A stretch of 64,000 bases of DNA from Empedobacter sp036647415 (GTDB lineage Bacteria > Bacteroidota > Bacteroidia > Flavobacteriales > Weeksellaceae), in assembly GCF_036647415.1 (NCBI RefSeq), contig NZ_JAVXKG010000008.1:1-64000 (forward strand). The letters are read 5' to 3'. Made by a program: the position numbers and the translations under genes. The stretch's first letter is position 1. The number at the start of each line of letters is the position of its first letter. The notes under the pieces were generated by a model that saw nothing but the letters and a program-made list of their open reading frames with translations, had not been told where the DNA came from and searched no databases. Below, in pieces: positions 22,481 to 31,076 of this stretch.

Positions 22481-23941
22481 TTATTGATAACGAGAATGTT
22501 CCTCGATTTTGTTTGTCTTTCTAAATTTACTAAAGAATTTTACAATAGGGTCGACGTAAACACTAATATTAAATATTTCCGAATCTTGATTTGCTTTATA
22601 ACAGAATAATAAAGAAAATGGTAATGCAATAATATTAGCCGCCCAAGCTGCTATTGTAGGATCAAGATTACCATTTTTTGCCATATTTTCGGCAGAAAAA
22701 TTAATGATAAAATAGATAACGAAAATAATAATCGAGATAATTACCGGCATTCCAATTCCTCCTTTCTTTACAATTGCACCAAGTGGAGCGCCAATCAAAA
22801 AGAAAATAATACAAGTTACAGCGTACGAAAAGTTACGTTGATAATGTATGTTTACTTTAGAATATAATTTTTCGCGGTTGATAATTTCTTGTTGCGTAAA
22901 ATTTAAGTTTTCTTGATCACGATTAACCATTTGTACTGCCTGAGTAAGAATTCGGTCTTTATCTGTAACACTGTATTCTTTTAAATCAAAAATCATATTG
23001 GTATTTACAGAGTCGACTTCTTTTGTCTTTTTGGCAAAGTAATAATTTTGGTTGAATGTATTTTTTTGTAATTCTTTGTAATATTTTTTATAATCACCGT
23101 TTAATGAATCAATCAAATGGCGAAGACCTCCACCGTCTAGATATTTATACGATCCGCCTGGATCTTCATCTTTTCCAGAGTTTAAGATATCAGAGATGTC
23201 AATATAATAATTTAGTGTATCAAATTTTGTATATTGATTTTCTTGACGAAGACGTTCTTCTTGGTTTTTGTTTTTGACGTTGTCTGAATAAGCAATACCA
23301 TCATAAAGTTCCATTTTTAGGTATCGATTGTCTTTTTTATCTGGTGCAAGATTTCCTTTTTTAGCTAAAATTGTCATTGTATTTTCGCCAAAAGGTGAAT
23401 TTTGATGCACAAAAACATCTTCTAGTTTTTCGGAATTTTCTCCAGAAACTTTATTGATTTTCATTTGAAAACCAGGAATAGATTCAATAAAAATACCTTC
23501 TTTAATATTCATAGCAGGTTTTGTTTGTAGAATATTATAGAAAATTGTTCGTGCTTTTTGTTGAGAAAAAGGCATTACTTTATCTCCAAAAAAATACAGC
23601 CCGACAGACATTAACATAATCAAACCAAAAAGCGGTGCAAAAATTCGAGTTAATGAAATTCCAGAGGCTTTCATGGCTGCTAATTCGTAACGTTCGCCCA
23701 ATCCACCCATTGTCATAATAGAGCCTAAAAGAATTGTTAACGGTAAAACTAACTGAACAACATTGATACCTAAATAAAAAAGTAATTCTGCAATCGTATA
23801 CCATTCTAATCCTTTACCAACAAATTTTTCCATTTGTTGCCAAGCGAATTGAACGATAAAGATAAAAAATAGAACACTAAAAATGAAAAAAAACGGACCT
23901 AAAAAGGTCTTAATTACATACCAGTCAAGCTTCTTTAACAT
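22481..23941 (-). CDS. LptF/LptG-family LPS export permease
   Basis: Inner-membrane permease of the YjgP/YjgQ family that, with LptB, extracts LPS for transport across the periplasm. Three N-terminal helices (about 10-130, with LPLTILLGSIMTMGGLGERYELAAMKASGIS, the coupling helix to the ATPase), a periplasmic beta-jellyroll (about 135-370) and three C-terminal helices (about 375-460, with FFLIGAPLGAIVKKGGIGMPVI). At 486 residues it is longer than the enterobacterial proteins, the extra length lying in the periplasmic part. It cannot be split confidently into LptF or LptG. Starts 3 bases after lolA. Confidence 0.88.
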   Translation of the reverse strand: MLKKLDWYVIKTFLGPFFFIFSVLFFIFIVQFAWQQMEKFVGKGLEWYTIAELLFYLGINVVQLVLPLTILLGSIMTMGGLGERYELAAMKASGISLTRIFAPLFGLIMLMSVGLYFFGDKVMPFSQQKARTIFYNILQTKPAMNIKEGIFIESIPGFQMKINKVSGENSEKLEDVFVHQNSPFGENTMTILAKKGNLAPDKKDNRYLKMELYDGIAYSDNVKNKNQEERLRQENQYTKFDTLNYYIDISDILNSGKDEDPGGSYKYLDGGGLRHLIDSLNGDYKKYYKELQKNTFNQNYYFAKKTKEVDSVNTNMIFDLKEYSVTDKDRILTQAVQMVNRDQENLNFTQQEIINREKLYSKVNIHYQRNFSYAVTCIIFFLIGAPLGAIVKKGGIGMPVIISIIIFVIYFIINFSAENMAKNGNLDPTIAAWAANIIALPFSLLFCYKANQDSEIFNISVYVDPIVKFFSKFRKTNKIEEHSRYQ

Positions 23942-23944
23942 TGA

Positions 23945-24574
23945 TTATAATTGAGTAATAATATAGCCTTGCGACTTATATTTCTTTTGGTCAAAGTTAA
24001 AGTAACTTTTGTGAATAAGTAAATTTTCAAGATAATCTTTTACAATAATAGATGTAGTTTCTCCATTTTTGCCAATTTCTTTGTAATCGTATATTTGATT
24101 ATTTGATGTATTAACACCCAAAATACAATATTTCATGGTTGATGAAGCTGTTGGTGTTAATTTGATGTGTTGAATGGTTTGGTTTCCTACTTTTATTTTG
24201 TCTGACAAAGTATAGTTGTATCCCGAACGATAAGTATTCAAAATTTTTGTAGGTGTTAAAAAATCATCTGTGTTTGATGCATCAGAAATGGTAACTTCTT
24301 TATCATCTTTAGAAATTGTGATTAATTCTTTTCCTGTAAAAATTTGACTAATATCACCAACATTCAGATTAAATTTTTGTTTCATAGAGTAAACTTCTCC
24401 CGAACGAGTTGTTGATTTTCCGTTTACCGTATGGTTAAAATCAAACTTGATGTAATATGAGTTTGCGTTTGTATATTTTGTGTAAACTTTATCTAAAATT
24501 TGTTTTGCCGATTGTGCATTTAAAGTTCCAACCCCTACTAATAAGAGTATGAAAGTATAAATAATTTTTTTCAT
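23945..24574 (-). CDS. lolA: LolA-family outer-membrane lipoprotein carrier protein
   Basis: Periplasmic chaperone that carries lipoproteins from the inner to the outer membrane. Signal peptide (1-20, TLNAQ) and the half-barrel fold signature: KQILDKVYTKYTNANSYYIKFDF, GEVYSMKQKFNLN, ELITISKDDKEVTISD and a C-terminal strand with KDYLENLLIHKSYFNFD. Length 209 is normal. Lies between ftsK and lptF in one operon, an order common in flavobacteria. A LolB is not seen here, in keeping with the phylum. Confidence 0.88.
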   Translation of the reverse strand: MKKIIYTFILLLVGVGTLNAQSAKQILDKVYTKYTNANSYYIKFDFNHTVNGKSTTRSGEVYSMKQKFNLNVGDISQIFTGKELITISKDDKEVTISDASNTDDFLTPTKILNTYRSGYNYTLSDKIKVGNQTIQHIKLTPTASSTMKYCILGVNTSNNQIYDYKEIGKNGETTSIIVKDYLENLLIHKSYFNFDQKKYKSQGYIITQL

Positions 24575-24609
24575 ACAATTGATTTTTTTTTATTCTGTTT
24601 TTAATAAAT

Positions 24610-27159
24610 TTAATTCAAATTATTCAACAACTGTTCCAAACTAACTTCGTCTTGTATTAATACTTGACGAGCTTTACTTCCTTCAAAATGTCCTACAATA
24701 CCAGCAGCTTCTAATTGATCTATTAATCGACCAGCACGGTTGTATCCTAATTTTAATTTTCGTTGTAATAATGATGCTGATCCTTGTTGTGCAATAACGA
24801 TTAATCGTGCTGCATCTTCAAATAATACATCACGGTCAGATAAATCAATATCTAAAGGAGAACCTCCATCTTCGCCAACATATTCTGGTAAAAGCATTGC
24901 ATCTGGATAACCGCGTTGTTCACCAACAAATTCTGTAATTTTGTCGACTTCTGGCGTATCAACAAAAGCACATTGTAGACGAACTAAATCATTTCCAGTT
25001 GTAAATAACATATCTCCTTTACCAATAAGTTGATCGGCACCAGGTGAATCAAGAATTGTTCTAGAATCTATTTTCGACGTTACACGAAAAGCAACACGAG
25101 CAGGGAAATTAGCTTTTATAGTTCCTGTAATTACATTAACCGATGGACGTTGAGTCGCAACAATTAAATGGATACCAACGGCACGTGCTAATTGTGCTAA
25201 ACGAGCTATAGGTAATTCAACTTCTTTTCCTGCGGTCATTATCAAATCTGCAAACTCATCAACAATCAATACGATATAAGGTAAAAAACGGTGTCCTTGT
25301 TCTGGATTTAATTTTCTTTCCTTAAACTTAGCATTGTATTCTTTTATGTTACGAACAAATGCATTTTTTAATAAATCATAACGATCATCCATTTCAATAC
25401 AAAGCGAATTTAAAGTGTTAATAACTTTTGCATTGTCTGTAATAATAGCTTCTTCAGCGTCGGGTAATTTAGCTAAATAATGACGTTCTATTTTCGAATA
25501 AAGTGTAAGCTCTACTTTTTTTGGATCAACCATTACAAATTTTAACTCGGATGGATGTTTTTTATAAAGTAATGATGTAATAATAGCATTCAACCCAACC
25601 GATTTACCTTGTCCTGTTGCACCAGCCATCAATAAGTGAGGCATTTTAGCTAAATCTGCAATAAAAGTTTCATTTGTAATTGTTTTACCAAAAGCAATTG
25701 GCAACTCCATATCCGAATTCTGAAATTTTTGAGATGCAATAACCGAATGCATAGAAACCATAGAAGGATTGCTATTCGGAACCTCAATACCAATTGTTCC
25801 TTTTCCAGGAATTGGTGCAATAATACGAATACCAAGCGCAGATAAACTAAGGGCGATATCGTCTTCTAAATTTTTAATTTTAGAAATACGAACTCCAGCT
25901 TGTGGTACAATTTCATACAAAGTAACTGTAGGTCCTATGGTTGCTGTAATAGATGCAATCTCAATTCCATAATTTCTTAAGGTTTCGATAATTCTATTTT
26001 TATTTACCTCTAATTCTTTTTGATCGATCAATGTATTTCCTGTGTCATACTTTTTTAACATAGAAATAGGAGGAAATTGAAAACTAGGTAAATCTAAACG
26101 TTGATTATATTCGCCTTGTTCTTGTACTAATCGCGCAGAAGTTTGCTCTAAAGTTTCTTCTTCGTCAATTTGTGTAATTTTAAGCTCAACTCCATTTTCA
26201 GTATCCGAATCAATATTTTCTAATTCGTCAACAACTTCTTCTTCATAAGTTTGTACAAAATCGACTTCTTCATTATCATCAATTTCATCAACAACTAAAG
26301 TCGTTATATTCAGAGGCATTTCGTCAATTTGTTCTTCCTCTTTTGGTTGATTAACAGTAAAGTTTTGACTAAAAGCTTCATCAGGATTAATACGATGAGA
26401 TTGAATTGCTTTGTCTTCTGCTACTTTAATCAAGTTTAATTCTTCTAACGCATCTTTCTCTTGTTGCGTTTCTGCTTCTTTATTAAATTTATTTATTTTT
26501 TCTTGTTCCTCTAGCTCTTTACGCTGTCTTAGTTCAATTTGTTCTTTTTTGATTCGTTCTTGCTCTTTTTCTATTCGATCAATCTCTTTTTGCTGTGCAC
26601 GTTCTTCCATTTTTTCTTGTAACATTTCGTACGTTACTCTAAAATGAATCACACAATAAATAATCAAACTAACTATAAGTAACAAGATAACACCAAGTTT
26701 ACCAATAAAACTGTTTAGAAAATCATTAATCTCGAAACCCATTACACCACAAAGCATATGTTGATCTGGAAAAATACAACCAAATAAAATTGGTAACCAA
26801 ATCATAAAAAAGATACTTTGATAAAGCGTTGTGAATGGTTTAATTTTTTTCCAATTTGTAGCAATTTTAACTCCTAAAAGAATAAAGAAAACGGGAATAA
26901 AAAAGGCAACAACACCAATACCTTGCAAAATGAAAATTTCTCCAAGTAAGGCTCCAAATTTTCCGAATACATTTTCAGCAGGATCATTTTTATCCAATAA
27001 ATCAGAGATTTGACTTTGATCAATTAATCCATTAAAGAAATAAGAGATAAACGATATAAATAATAACAAGCCAAGAACCAAGAAAATGATTCCGACAATT
27101 GTTTTTATGATTTGTTTTTTAGGAGTTTTAGGAACTTCCTGTGTGTTTTTTATAGCCAT
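24610..27159 (-). CDS. ftsK: DNA translocase FtsK/SpoIIIE
   Basis: Septal DNA pump that clears chromosome dimers at division with XerC/XerD. Four or five N-terminal membrane helices (about 20-175), an acidic, Glu/Gln-rich coiled-coil linker (about 180-350), then the RecA-like motor with Walker A (GATGQGKSVGLN, about 515-526) and Walker B (YIVLIVDEFADL, about 625-636) and the ATQRPSVNVITG block. The C-terminal winged helix gamma domain (about 785-845, QQGSASLLQRKLKLGYNRAGRLID) reads KOPS sites. Length 849 is typical. First gene of the lolA-lptF-ribB operon. XerD is encoded about 15 kb away in this window. Confidence 0.95.
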   Translation of the reverse strand: MAIKNTQEVPKTPKKQIIKTIVGIIFLVLGLLLFISFISYFFNGLIDQSQISDLLDKNDPAENVFGKFGALLGEIFILQGIGVVAFFIPVFFILLGVKIATNWKKIKPFTTLYQSIFFMIWLPILFGCIFPDQHMLCGVMGFEINDFLNSFIGKLGVILLLIVSLIIYCVIHFRVTYEMLQEKMEERAQQKEIDRIEKEQERIKKEQIELRQRKELEEQEKINKFNKEAETQQEKDALEELNLIKVAEDKAIQSHRINPDEAFSQNFTVNQPKEEEQIDEMPLNITTLVVDEIDDNEEVDFVQTYEEEVVDELENIDSDTENGVELKITQIDEEETLEQTSARLVQEQGEYNQRLDLPSFQFPPISMLKKYDTGNTLIDQKELEVNKNRIIETLRNYGIEIASITATIGPTVTLYEIVPQAGVRISKIKNLEDDIALSLSALGIRIIAPIPGKGTIGIEVPNSNPSMVSMHSVIASQKFQNSDMELPIAFGKTITNETFIADLAKMPHLLMAGATGQGKSVGLNAIITSLLYKKHPSELKFVMVDPKKVELTLYSKIERHYLAKLPDAEEAIITDNAKVINTLNSLCIEMDDRYDLLKNAFVRNIKEYNAKFKERKLNPEQGHRFLPYIVLIVDEFADLIMTAGKEVELPIARLAQLARAVGIHLIVATQRPSVNVITGTIKANFPARVAFRVTSKIDSRTILDSPGADQLIGKGDMLFTTGNDLVRLQCAFVDTPEVDKITEFVGEQRGYPDAMLLPEYVGEDGGSPLDIDLSDRDVLFEDAARLIVIAQQGSASLLQRKLKLGYNRAGRLIDQLEAAGIVGHFEGSKARQVLIQDEVSLEQLLNNLN

Positions 27160-27182
27160 TTGTAAGGTTGAGTATATTAGCG

Positions 27183-27190
27183 CAAAAATA
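27183..27190 (-). promoter_or_regulatory. -7 element of the ftsK operon
   Basis: Minus-strand TATTTTTG fits TAnnTTTG and lies 23 bases upstream of the ftsK ATG; a CAA (minus-strand TTG) occurs 16 bases further up. Confidence 0.5.
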
Positions 27191-27282
27191 ATGAAACTTT
27201 AAAGACCAATCTAACGAAAAAGTATTTAATTTTTTGTATTTTGATATAATTAATATGAAGAATTTAATTTTAAATATTTAAA

Positions 27283-27642
27283 ATGAATTTAGAAAGTCCA
27301 TTATTTATTTTACCAATTATATTTGGTACAGTTTTATTGATTGGAGGTTTAATTCAAAGAATATTCCCTCCAAAACATATTAACCCTTTGTATGGTTATC
27401 GCACAAAAAGGTCAATGGAAAATGAAATAAATTGGAAATTTGCACAAATCTATTCTACAAAAATTATGTTATTTTTTGCTTTGGGTTTTTATTCAATTTC
27501 TTTTATTGGTTTATTTTTAAACGTAAATTATATCTTAGCTTCAATTATTTCTTTAGGATTAATGTTCATTTTTTGTATCACAATTTTTGTTTTGGTCGAA
27601 AAGGATTTAAAAAAGAAGAATTGCCTAAAAAATAAAATTTAA
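27283..27642 (+). CDS. SdpI-family small membrane protein
   Basis: A 119-residue protein with three membrane helices (about 6-27, 58-80 and 84-108). Between helices 1 and 2 lies the SdpI signature INPLYGYRTKRSMENEINWKFAQ (N-x-x-x-G-Y-R-T-x-x-S-M-x-N-x-x-x-W), which places it in the family of the Bacillus immunity protein SdpI. Many members have no known toxin partner, and none is visible here. It precedes dnaX by 22 bases on the same strand, but dnaX has its own -7 element. The role is unknown. Confidence 0.8.
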   Translation: MNLESPLFILPIIFGTVLLIGGLIQRIFPPKHINPLYGYRTKRSMENEINWKFAQIYSTKIMLFFALGFYSISFIGLFLNVNYILASIISLGLMFIFCITIFVLVEKDLKKKNCLKNKI

Positions 27643-27648
27643 AACCAT

Positions 27649-27656
27649 TATATTTG
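27649..27656 (+). promoter_or_regulatory. -7 element of dnaX
   Basis: TATATTTG, an exact TAnnTTTG match ending 8 bases before the dnaX ATG, which predicts a nearly leaderless mRNA. Confidence 0.5.
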
Positions 27657-27664
27657 CCATTAGT

Positions 27665-28753
27665 ATGGAAAATTTTGTTGTTTCAGCCAGAAAATACCGC
27701 CCACTAGATTTTGAAGACGTCGTAGGACAAGCTTCTATTACAAATACTTTGGAGCAAGCGATTAAGACAAACCAATTGCCACAAGCTTTGTTGTTTTGTG
27801 GACCAAGAGGTGTTGGTAAAACGACATGCGCAAGAATTTTGGCAAGAAAAATTAACGAAGAAAATGGATTAGATGGCGATCAAGATTTTGCTTTTAACAT
27901 TTTTGAGTTAGATGCTGCATCAAATAATTCGGTTGATGATATTCGTAATTTGATTGATCAAGTTCGTATTGTTCCTCAAATTGGAAAATACCGTGTATAT
28001 ATTATTGATGAGGTGCACATGTTATCTACAGCAGCTTTTAATGCTTTTTTAAAGACATTAGAAGAACCGCCAGCGCACGCAATTTTTATTTTGGCAACTA
28101 CAGAAAAACATAAAATTATTCCGACTATTCTTTCTCGTTGTCAAATTTATGACTTCAAACGAATTAGTGTTGAAGATATAAAAGGACATTTGAAAAATGT
28201 TGCCGAAAAAGAGCATGTTACGTTTGAAGATGATGCGTTGCATTTGATTGCACAAAAAGCAGATGGTGCGTTACGCGATTCATTATCTATCTTAGATAGA
28301 ATGGTAACTTTTACCAATAAAAACTTGACATATACATCTGTTGCAGAAAATTTAAATGTTTTAGATTACGATTATTATTTTAAAATGACAGACGCTTGTT
28401 TAGAAAATGATATTCCACAAGCGATGTTACAATTAAATGATATTTTGAATAAAGGTTTCGACGCACATTTATTTATTTCTGGTTTAGGTGCTCACTTCCG
28501 TGATTTGTTGATGGCTAAAACAGCTAACACAGTAAGTTTGTTAGAGGTTGGTGAACGCATAAAAGCAAAGTATCTAGAACATGCACAAAAATGTGATGCA
28601 ACATTTTTATTTGGAGCAATTGAAATTTGTAATGAAGCAGATTTAAATTATAAAGCAAGTAAAAATCCACGTTTAACGGTAGAAATTGCTTTGATGCAAT
28701 TAGCATCTTTAACAGCGAATGAAAATGGTCTAAAAAAAAAAAGTATAGAATAG
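27665..28753 (+). CDS. dnaX: DNA polymerase III gamma subunit (zero-frame product of dnaX)
   Basis: Clamp-loader ATPase. This frame encodes domains I-III: Walker A (GPRGVGKTTCAR, about 46-57), DELDAASNNSVDDIRN-type block, Walker B with the sensor (VYIIDEVHMLS, about 114-124), SRC (LSRCQIYDF) and the domain III helices (about 225-355). The zinc-binding cysteine module of most DnaX proteins is absent; a short NEENGLDGDQDF segment takes its place. Translation ends at TAG just past an A11 run that starts at 28732. The frame one base back stays open for 215 more residues and encodes the tau-specific part, so a -1 slip would give a 574-residue tau. The break sits exactly at the domain III/IV junction. 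Confidence 0.92.
   Translation: MENFVVSARKYRPLDFEDVVGQASITNTLEQAIKTNQLPQALLFCGPRGVGKTTCARILARKINEENGLDGDQDFAFNIFELDAASNNSVDDIRNLIDQVRIVPQIGKYRVYIIDEVHMLSTAAFNAFLKTLEEPPAHAIFILATTEKHKIIPTILSRCQIYDFKRISVEDIKGHLKNVAEKEHVTFEDDALHLIAQKADGALRDSLSILDRMVTFTNKNLTYTSVAENLNVLDYDYYFKMTDACLENDIPQAMLQLNDILNKGFDAHLFISGLGAHFRDLLMAKTANTVSLLEVGERIKAKYLEHAQKCDATFLFGAIEICNEADLNYKASKNPRLTVEIALMQLASLTANENGLKKKSIE
28732..28742 (+). other. A11 slippery run, candidate programmed frameshift or transcriptional slippage site in dnaX
   Basis: CTA-AAA-AAA-AAA-AGT in the zero frame. A -1 shift continues as AAG-TAT-AGA into the downstream frame. The zero-frame stop (28751-28753) lies 8 bases after the run. A weak 7-base-pair stem (ATAGAAT, 28745-28751 / ATTCTAT, 28764-28770) follows. 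Thermus dnaX uses slippage on A9 and E. coli uses A-AAA-AAG. Confidence 0.6.
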
Positions 28754-29388
28754 TACCACCAACATTCTATTTGAAAGAAGAGCAACAAAAAGTTTCAAAT
28801 ATTGTTGTTCCAAATATTATTCAAAATCAAGTTAATAATCAACAAAATACAGCTCAGACAGTTGTAAAAAGTGTGATTATAGAACAAGAAGTAAAAGAGT
28901 ATACGCGTGCTTCTAAGCCAATAAAAAATAATGGTTTGGGATCTTTTAGCCTTAAAATGGCTTTACCAGGGAATAAAGTAGAAGAGTTTCAAGAAGAAAT
29001 TTTGAGAAATGATTTACCACGCGAAAAATTTACAATAGATCAAGTAAAAGAAAGTTGGCAAAAGTTTTTGGATCGATTAAAAATAGAACATAATATACCT
29101 TCTTACAATGCTTTGATGACGACTAATTTAGAAGTTATCGAAAATGAAATTATTTTTGAGTTTAGTTCACATTCTTCTGAACAAGAGTTCGAGGTTTACC
29201 GAGATCGGATTAGAAATAATTTGCGAACACAACTTAAAAATCATTATTTTGCCATTCAAATTAAATTATCAGAGAAAGAAGCAGAAAATCATATTCTATC
29301 TAAAAAGGATAAATTTCAGAAGTTATCAGATAAAAACCCACTTTTATTAAAATTAAAAGAAGAATTTGGGTTAGATTTGTATGAATAA
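28741..29388 (+). CDS. dnaX: tau-specific C-terminal part of DnaX, read in the -1 frame
   Basis: Encodes 215 residues continuous with dnaX if the reading frame slips back by one on the A11 run. A Gln/Asn-rich linker (about 20-45 of this part) leads to a conserved-looking folded domain (about 85-210, with ESWQKFLDRLKIEH, NEIIFEFSSHSSEQEFEVYR and LKLKEEFGLDLYE), the region that in other bacteria contacts polymerase alpha and the helicase. No ATG lies near the start of this frame; the only nearby start-like codon is TTG at 28771. It is therefore not a separate gene. The alternatives are a genuine frameshift mutation or a sequencing error in the homopolymer. Confidence 0.8.
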   Translation, partial: KYRIVPPTFYLKEEQQKVSNIVVPNIIQNQVNNQQNTAQTVVKSVIIEQEVKEYTRASKPIKNNGLGSFSLKMALPGNKVEEFQEEILRNDLPREKFTIDQVKESWQKFLDRLKIEHNIPSYNALMTTNLEVIENEIIFEFSSHSSEQEFEVYRDRIRNNLRTQLKNHYFAIQIKLSEKEAENHILSKKDKFQKLSDKNPLLLKLKEEFGLDLYE

Positions 29389-29429
29389 TGAAAGTTTCTT
29401 ATTAAACTTGCACTAAATTTTTATAAATA

Positions 29430-30389
29430 ATGAAAAAAGTTCTTTTAGGGATTTTTGTTGTTGCGTCGTTAGCGTCTTGTAACAAGGGAAAATCTGTAGA
29501 TAAATTAGAAAGCGAAGACCACAAGGCTTCTTATGCTTTTGGTACTGGTCTTGGTGAGCAAATCAAAGGTCTTGGAGGACGTTTAGTTGAAACTGATAGT
29601 ATCAACTACGATCAATTAGAAAAAGGGATCCGCGATTACTTAAAAGCTGGTAAAGAAGGTAGAGAATCTTATGCGATTGGTCAACAAGTTGGTCAACAAA
29701 TAGAAACGGTAATCAACCAACAACAATTAGATCAAATGGACAAAGATATCATTGTTCAAGGGATTATGGATGTTGTTCGCCACAAGAAATTATTGATTAC
29801 ACAAGAAGCTGGTATGGGTATTTTAGATACTTATGCAAAGAGTAATCAACAAAAATTGGTTAAGAAAAACTTAGACGAATCTGCTAAATTAATCGAAGAG
29901 AAGAAAAAAGCTTCAGGAGCTAAAGCTACAGCTTCAGGATTAGTTTATGTTGTAGAAAAAGAAGGATCTGGAGCTAAACCAAATATTAACAGTGTAGTTA
30001 AAGTAAAATATACAGGAAAAATTTTATCAACAGGTAAAGTTTTTGATAGTACAGATAAAAACCCAGAAGCTAAAGGAGGTGTAGAATTTCCTTTAAACCA
30101 AGTTATTCCAGGTTGGTCAGAAGGTTTACAATTAATGACAAAAGGTGCAAAATACAAATTCTATATTCCTGCTAACTTAGGTTACGGTGAAATGGGAGCT
30201 CCTGGAGGACAAATTGGACCAAACCAAGCATTGGAATTCGAAGTAGAGTTAGTAGACTTCAAAGAAGGTCAGCCAGCTCCAGCAGCAGGTCAACCAGGTG
30301 CTCAAGGAGGACAAGGAATGTCTGATGCTCAATTGCAAGAATTACAAAAACAAATTCAAGCTCAAGCAGCTCAACAACAAGGTAAATAA
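29430..30389 (+). CDS. FKBP-type peptidyl-prolyl cis-trans isomerase lipoprotein
   Basis: Envelope folding catalyst. Lipoprotein signal with lipobox ASLASC (Cys17). The N-terminal dimerisation region of the FkpA type (about 30-160) starts with HKASYAFGTGLGEQIKG. The FKBP domain (about 170-277) has the full set of active-site blocks: VKYTGKILSTGKVFDST, FPLNQVIPGWSEGLQLM, KFYIPANLGYGEMGAPG and LEFEVELVDF. A low-complexity Gly/Ala/Gln tail (about 280-319) follows. It is probably attached to the outer membrane or the periplasmic face. Single-gene unit ending in a strong terminator. Confidence 0.92.
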   Translation: MKKVLLGIFVVASLASCNKGKSVDKLESEDHKASYAFGTGLGEQIKGLGGRLVETDSINYDQLEKGIRDYLKAGKEGRESYAIGQQVGQQIETVINQQQLDQMDKDIIVQGIMDVVRHKKLLITQEAGMGILDTYAKSNQQKLVKKNLDESAKLIEEKKKASGAKATASGLVYVVEKEGSGAKPNINSVVKVKYTGKILSTGKVFDSTDKNPEAKGGVEFPLNQVIPGWSEGLQLMTKGAKYKFYIPANLGYGEMGAPGGQIGPNQALEFEVELVDFKEGQPAPAAGQPGAQGGQGMSDAQLQELQKQIQAQAAQQQGK

Positions 30390-30417
30390 TCGGTAATCGA
30401 TTTTATATATCAAAAGA

Positions 30418-30449
30418 AACCCGTTCCAATTATGGAACGGGTTTTTTAT
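30418..30449 (+). terminator. Intrinsic terminator after the FKBP gene
   Basis: Ten-base-pair GC-containing stem AACCCGTTCC / GGAACGGGTT, 6-base loop, T-run. Confidence 0.9.
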
Positions 30450-30468
30450 TTCTATTTTTTTTGAATAA

Positions 30469-30960
30469 TTATTTCAGAAAATTAAAAATTTGATTTGCTT
30501 CTACCGAACCTTTTTTAGTTGTTAATAGATTTTTGTCTTTGTCAAACAAATAAAAGGTAGGAATAGATGTTGGTTGAAAAATTGGACCAAATTCATAATT
30601 AGAATCATACAATAACTCAACATTTTTATTGTCTACTAATTTTGGCGCATGCTCTTTTAAGAAAGGTAATACCTCTTCGGCTTTATATTCTGAAACTAAA
30701 ATAATTTGAGTGTTTTTGAAATGTTCTTCGTAATTATTATTGAAATGATTTAACGCTAATTGACAATGAATACACGTTGGAGAATACAAAACAATCAAAG
30801 TTTGTTTTCCTTTTTTGATATCTTTTGAGTTGTAAATTCCGTCTGATTGCATTTTTAGAAAAGAAAATTCGGGAATTGTTTTTAAAGTATTTTCTGTTTG
30901 CTGTGCAAAACTAAAAATAGAGCAAAGTACTATTAATAGTGTTGTAAGTTTTGTTTTCAT
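30469..30960 (-). CDS. Periplasmic thioredoxin-like (TlpA-type) protein
   Basis: A 163-residue exported protein with a signal peptide (about 1-19, SFAQQ). The thioredoxin fold carries the redox motif Cys-Ile-His-Cys (PTCIHCQLAL, about 60-69), a cis-proline region (TSIPTFYLFD, about 132-141) and a C-terminal helix. It resembles the short TlpA-like proteins of Bacteroidota, which act in periplasmic disulfide exchange or cytochrome maturation; the partner is unknown. Monocistronic on the minus strand. Confidence 0.82.
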   Translation of the reverse strand: MKTKLTTLLIVLCSIFSFAQQTENTLKTIPEFSFLKMQSDGIYNSKDIKKGKQTLIVLYSPTCIHCQLALNHFNNNYEEHFKNTQIILVSEYKAEEVLPFLKEHAPKLVDNKNVELLYDSNYEFGPIFQPTSIPTFYLFDKDKNLLTTKKGSVEANQIFNFLK

Positions 30961-31001
30961 ATTAACTAATAAATTTGAGGAAAGTTAAGCTAATTCTATA
31001 A

Positions 31002-31036
31002 AAAATAAAAGCGACAATTTTTTAAATTGTCGCTTT
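31002..31036 (-). terminator. Terminator of the TonB receptor gene
   Basis: Perfect 13-base-pair stem AAAGCGACAATTT / AAATTGTCGCTTT with a 3-base loop; the A-rich left flank gives a U-run on the minus strand. Confidence 0.85.
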
Positions 31037-31076
31037 GTATTAAAAATGATATAAAATATAGTTGTTCTAAGGAAAA

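Noticed and set aside
28741..29388. Separate gene after dnaX starting at TTG 28771
   Set aside because: The frame extends upstream into the A11 run in phase with a -1 slip, has no ATG, and encodes the known C-terminal part of DnaX, so it is part of dnaX.
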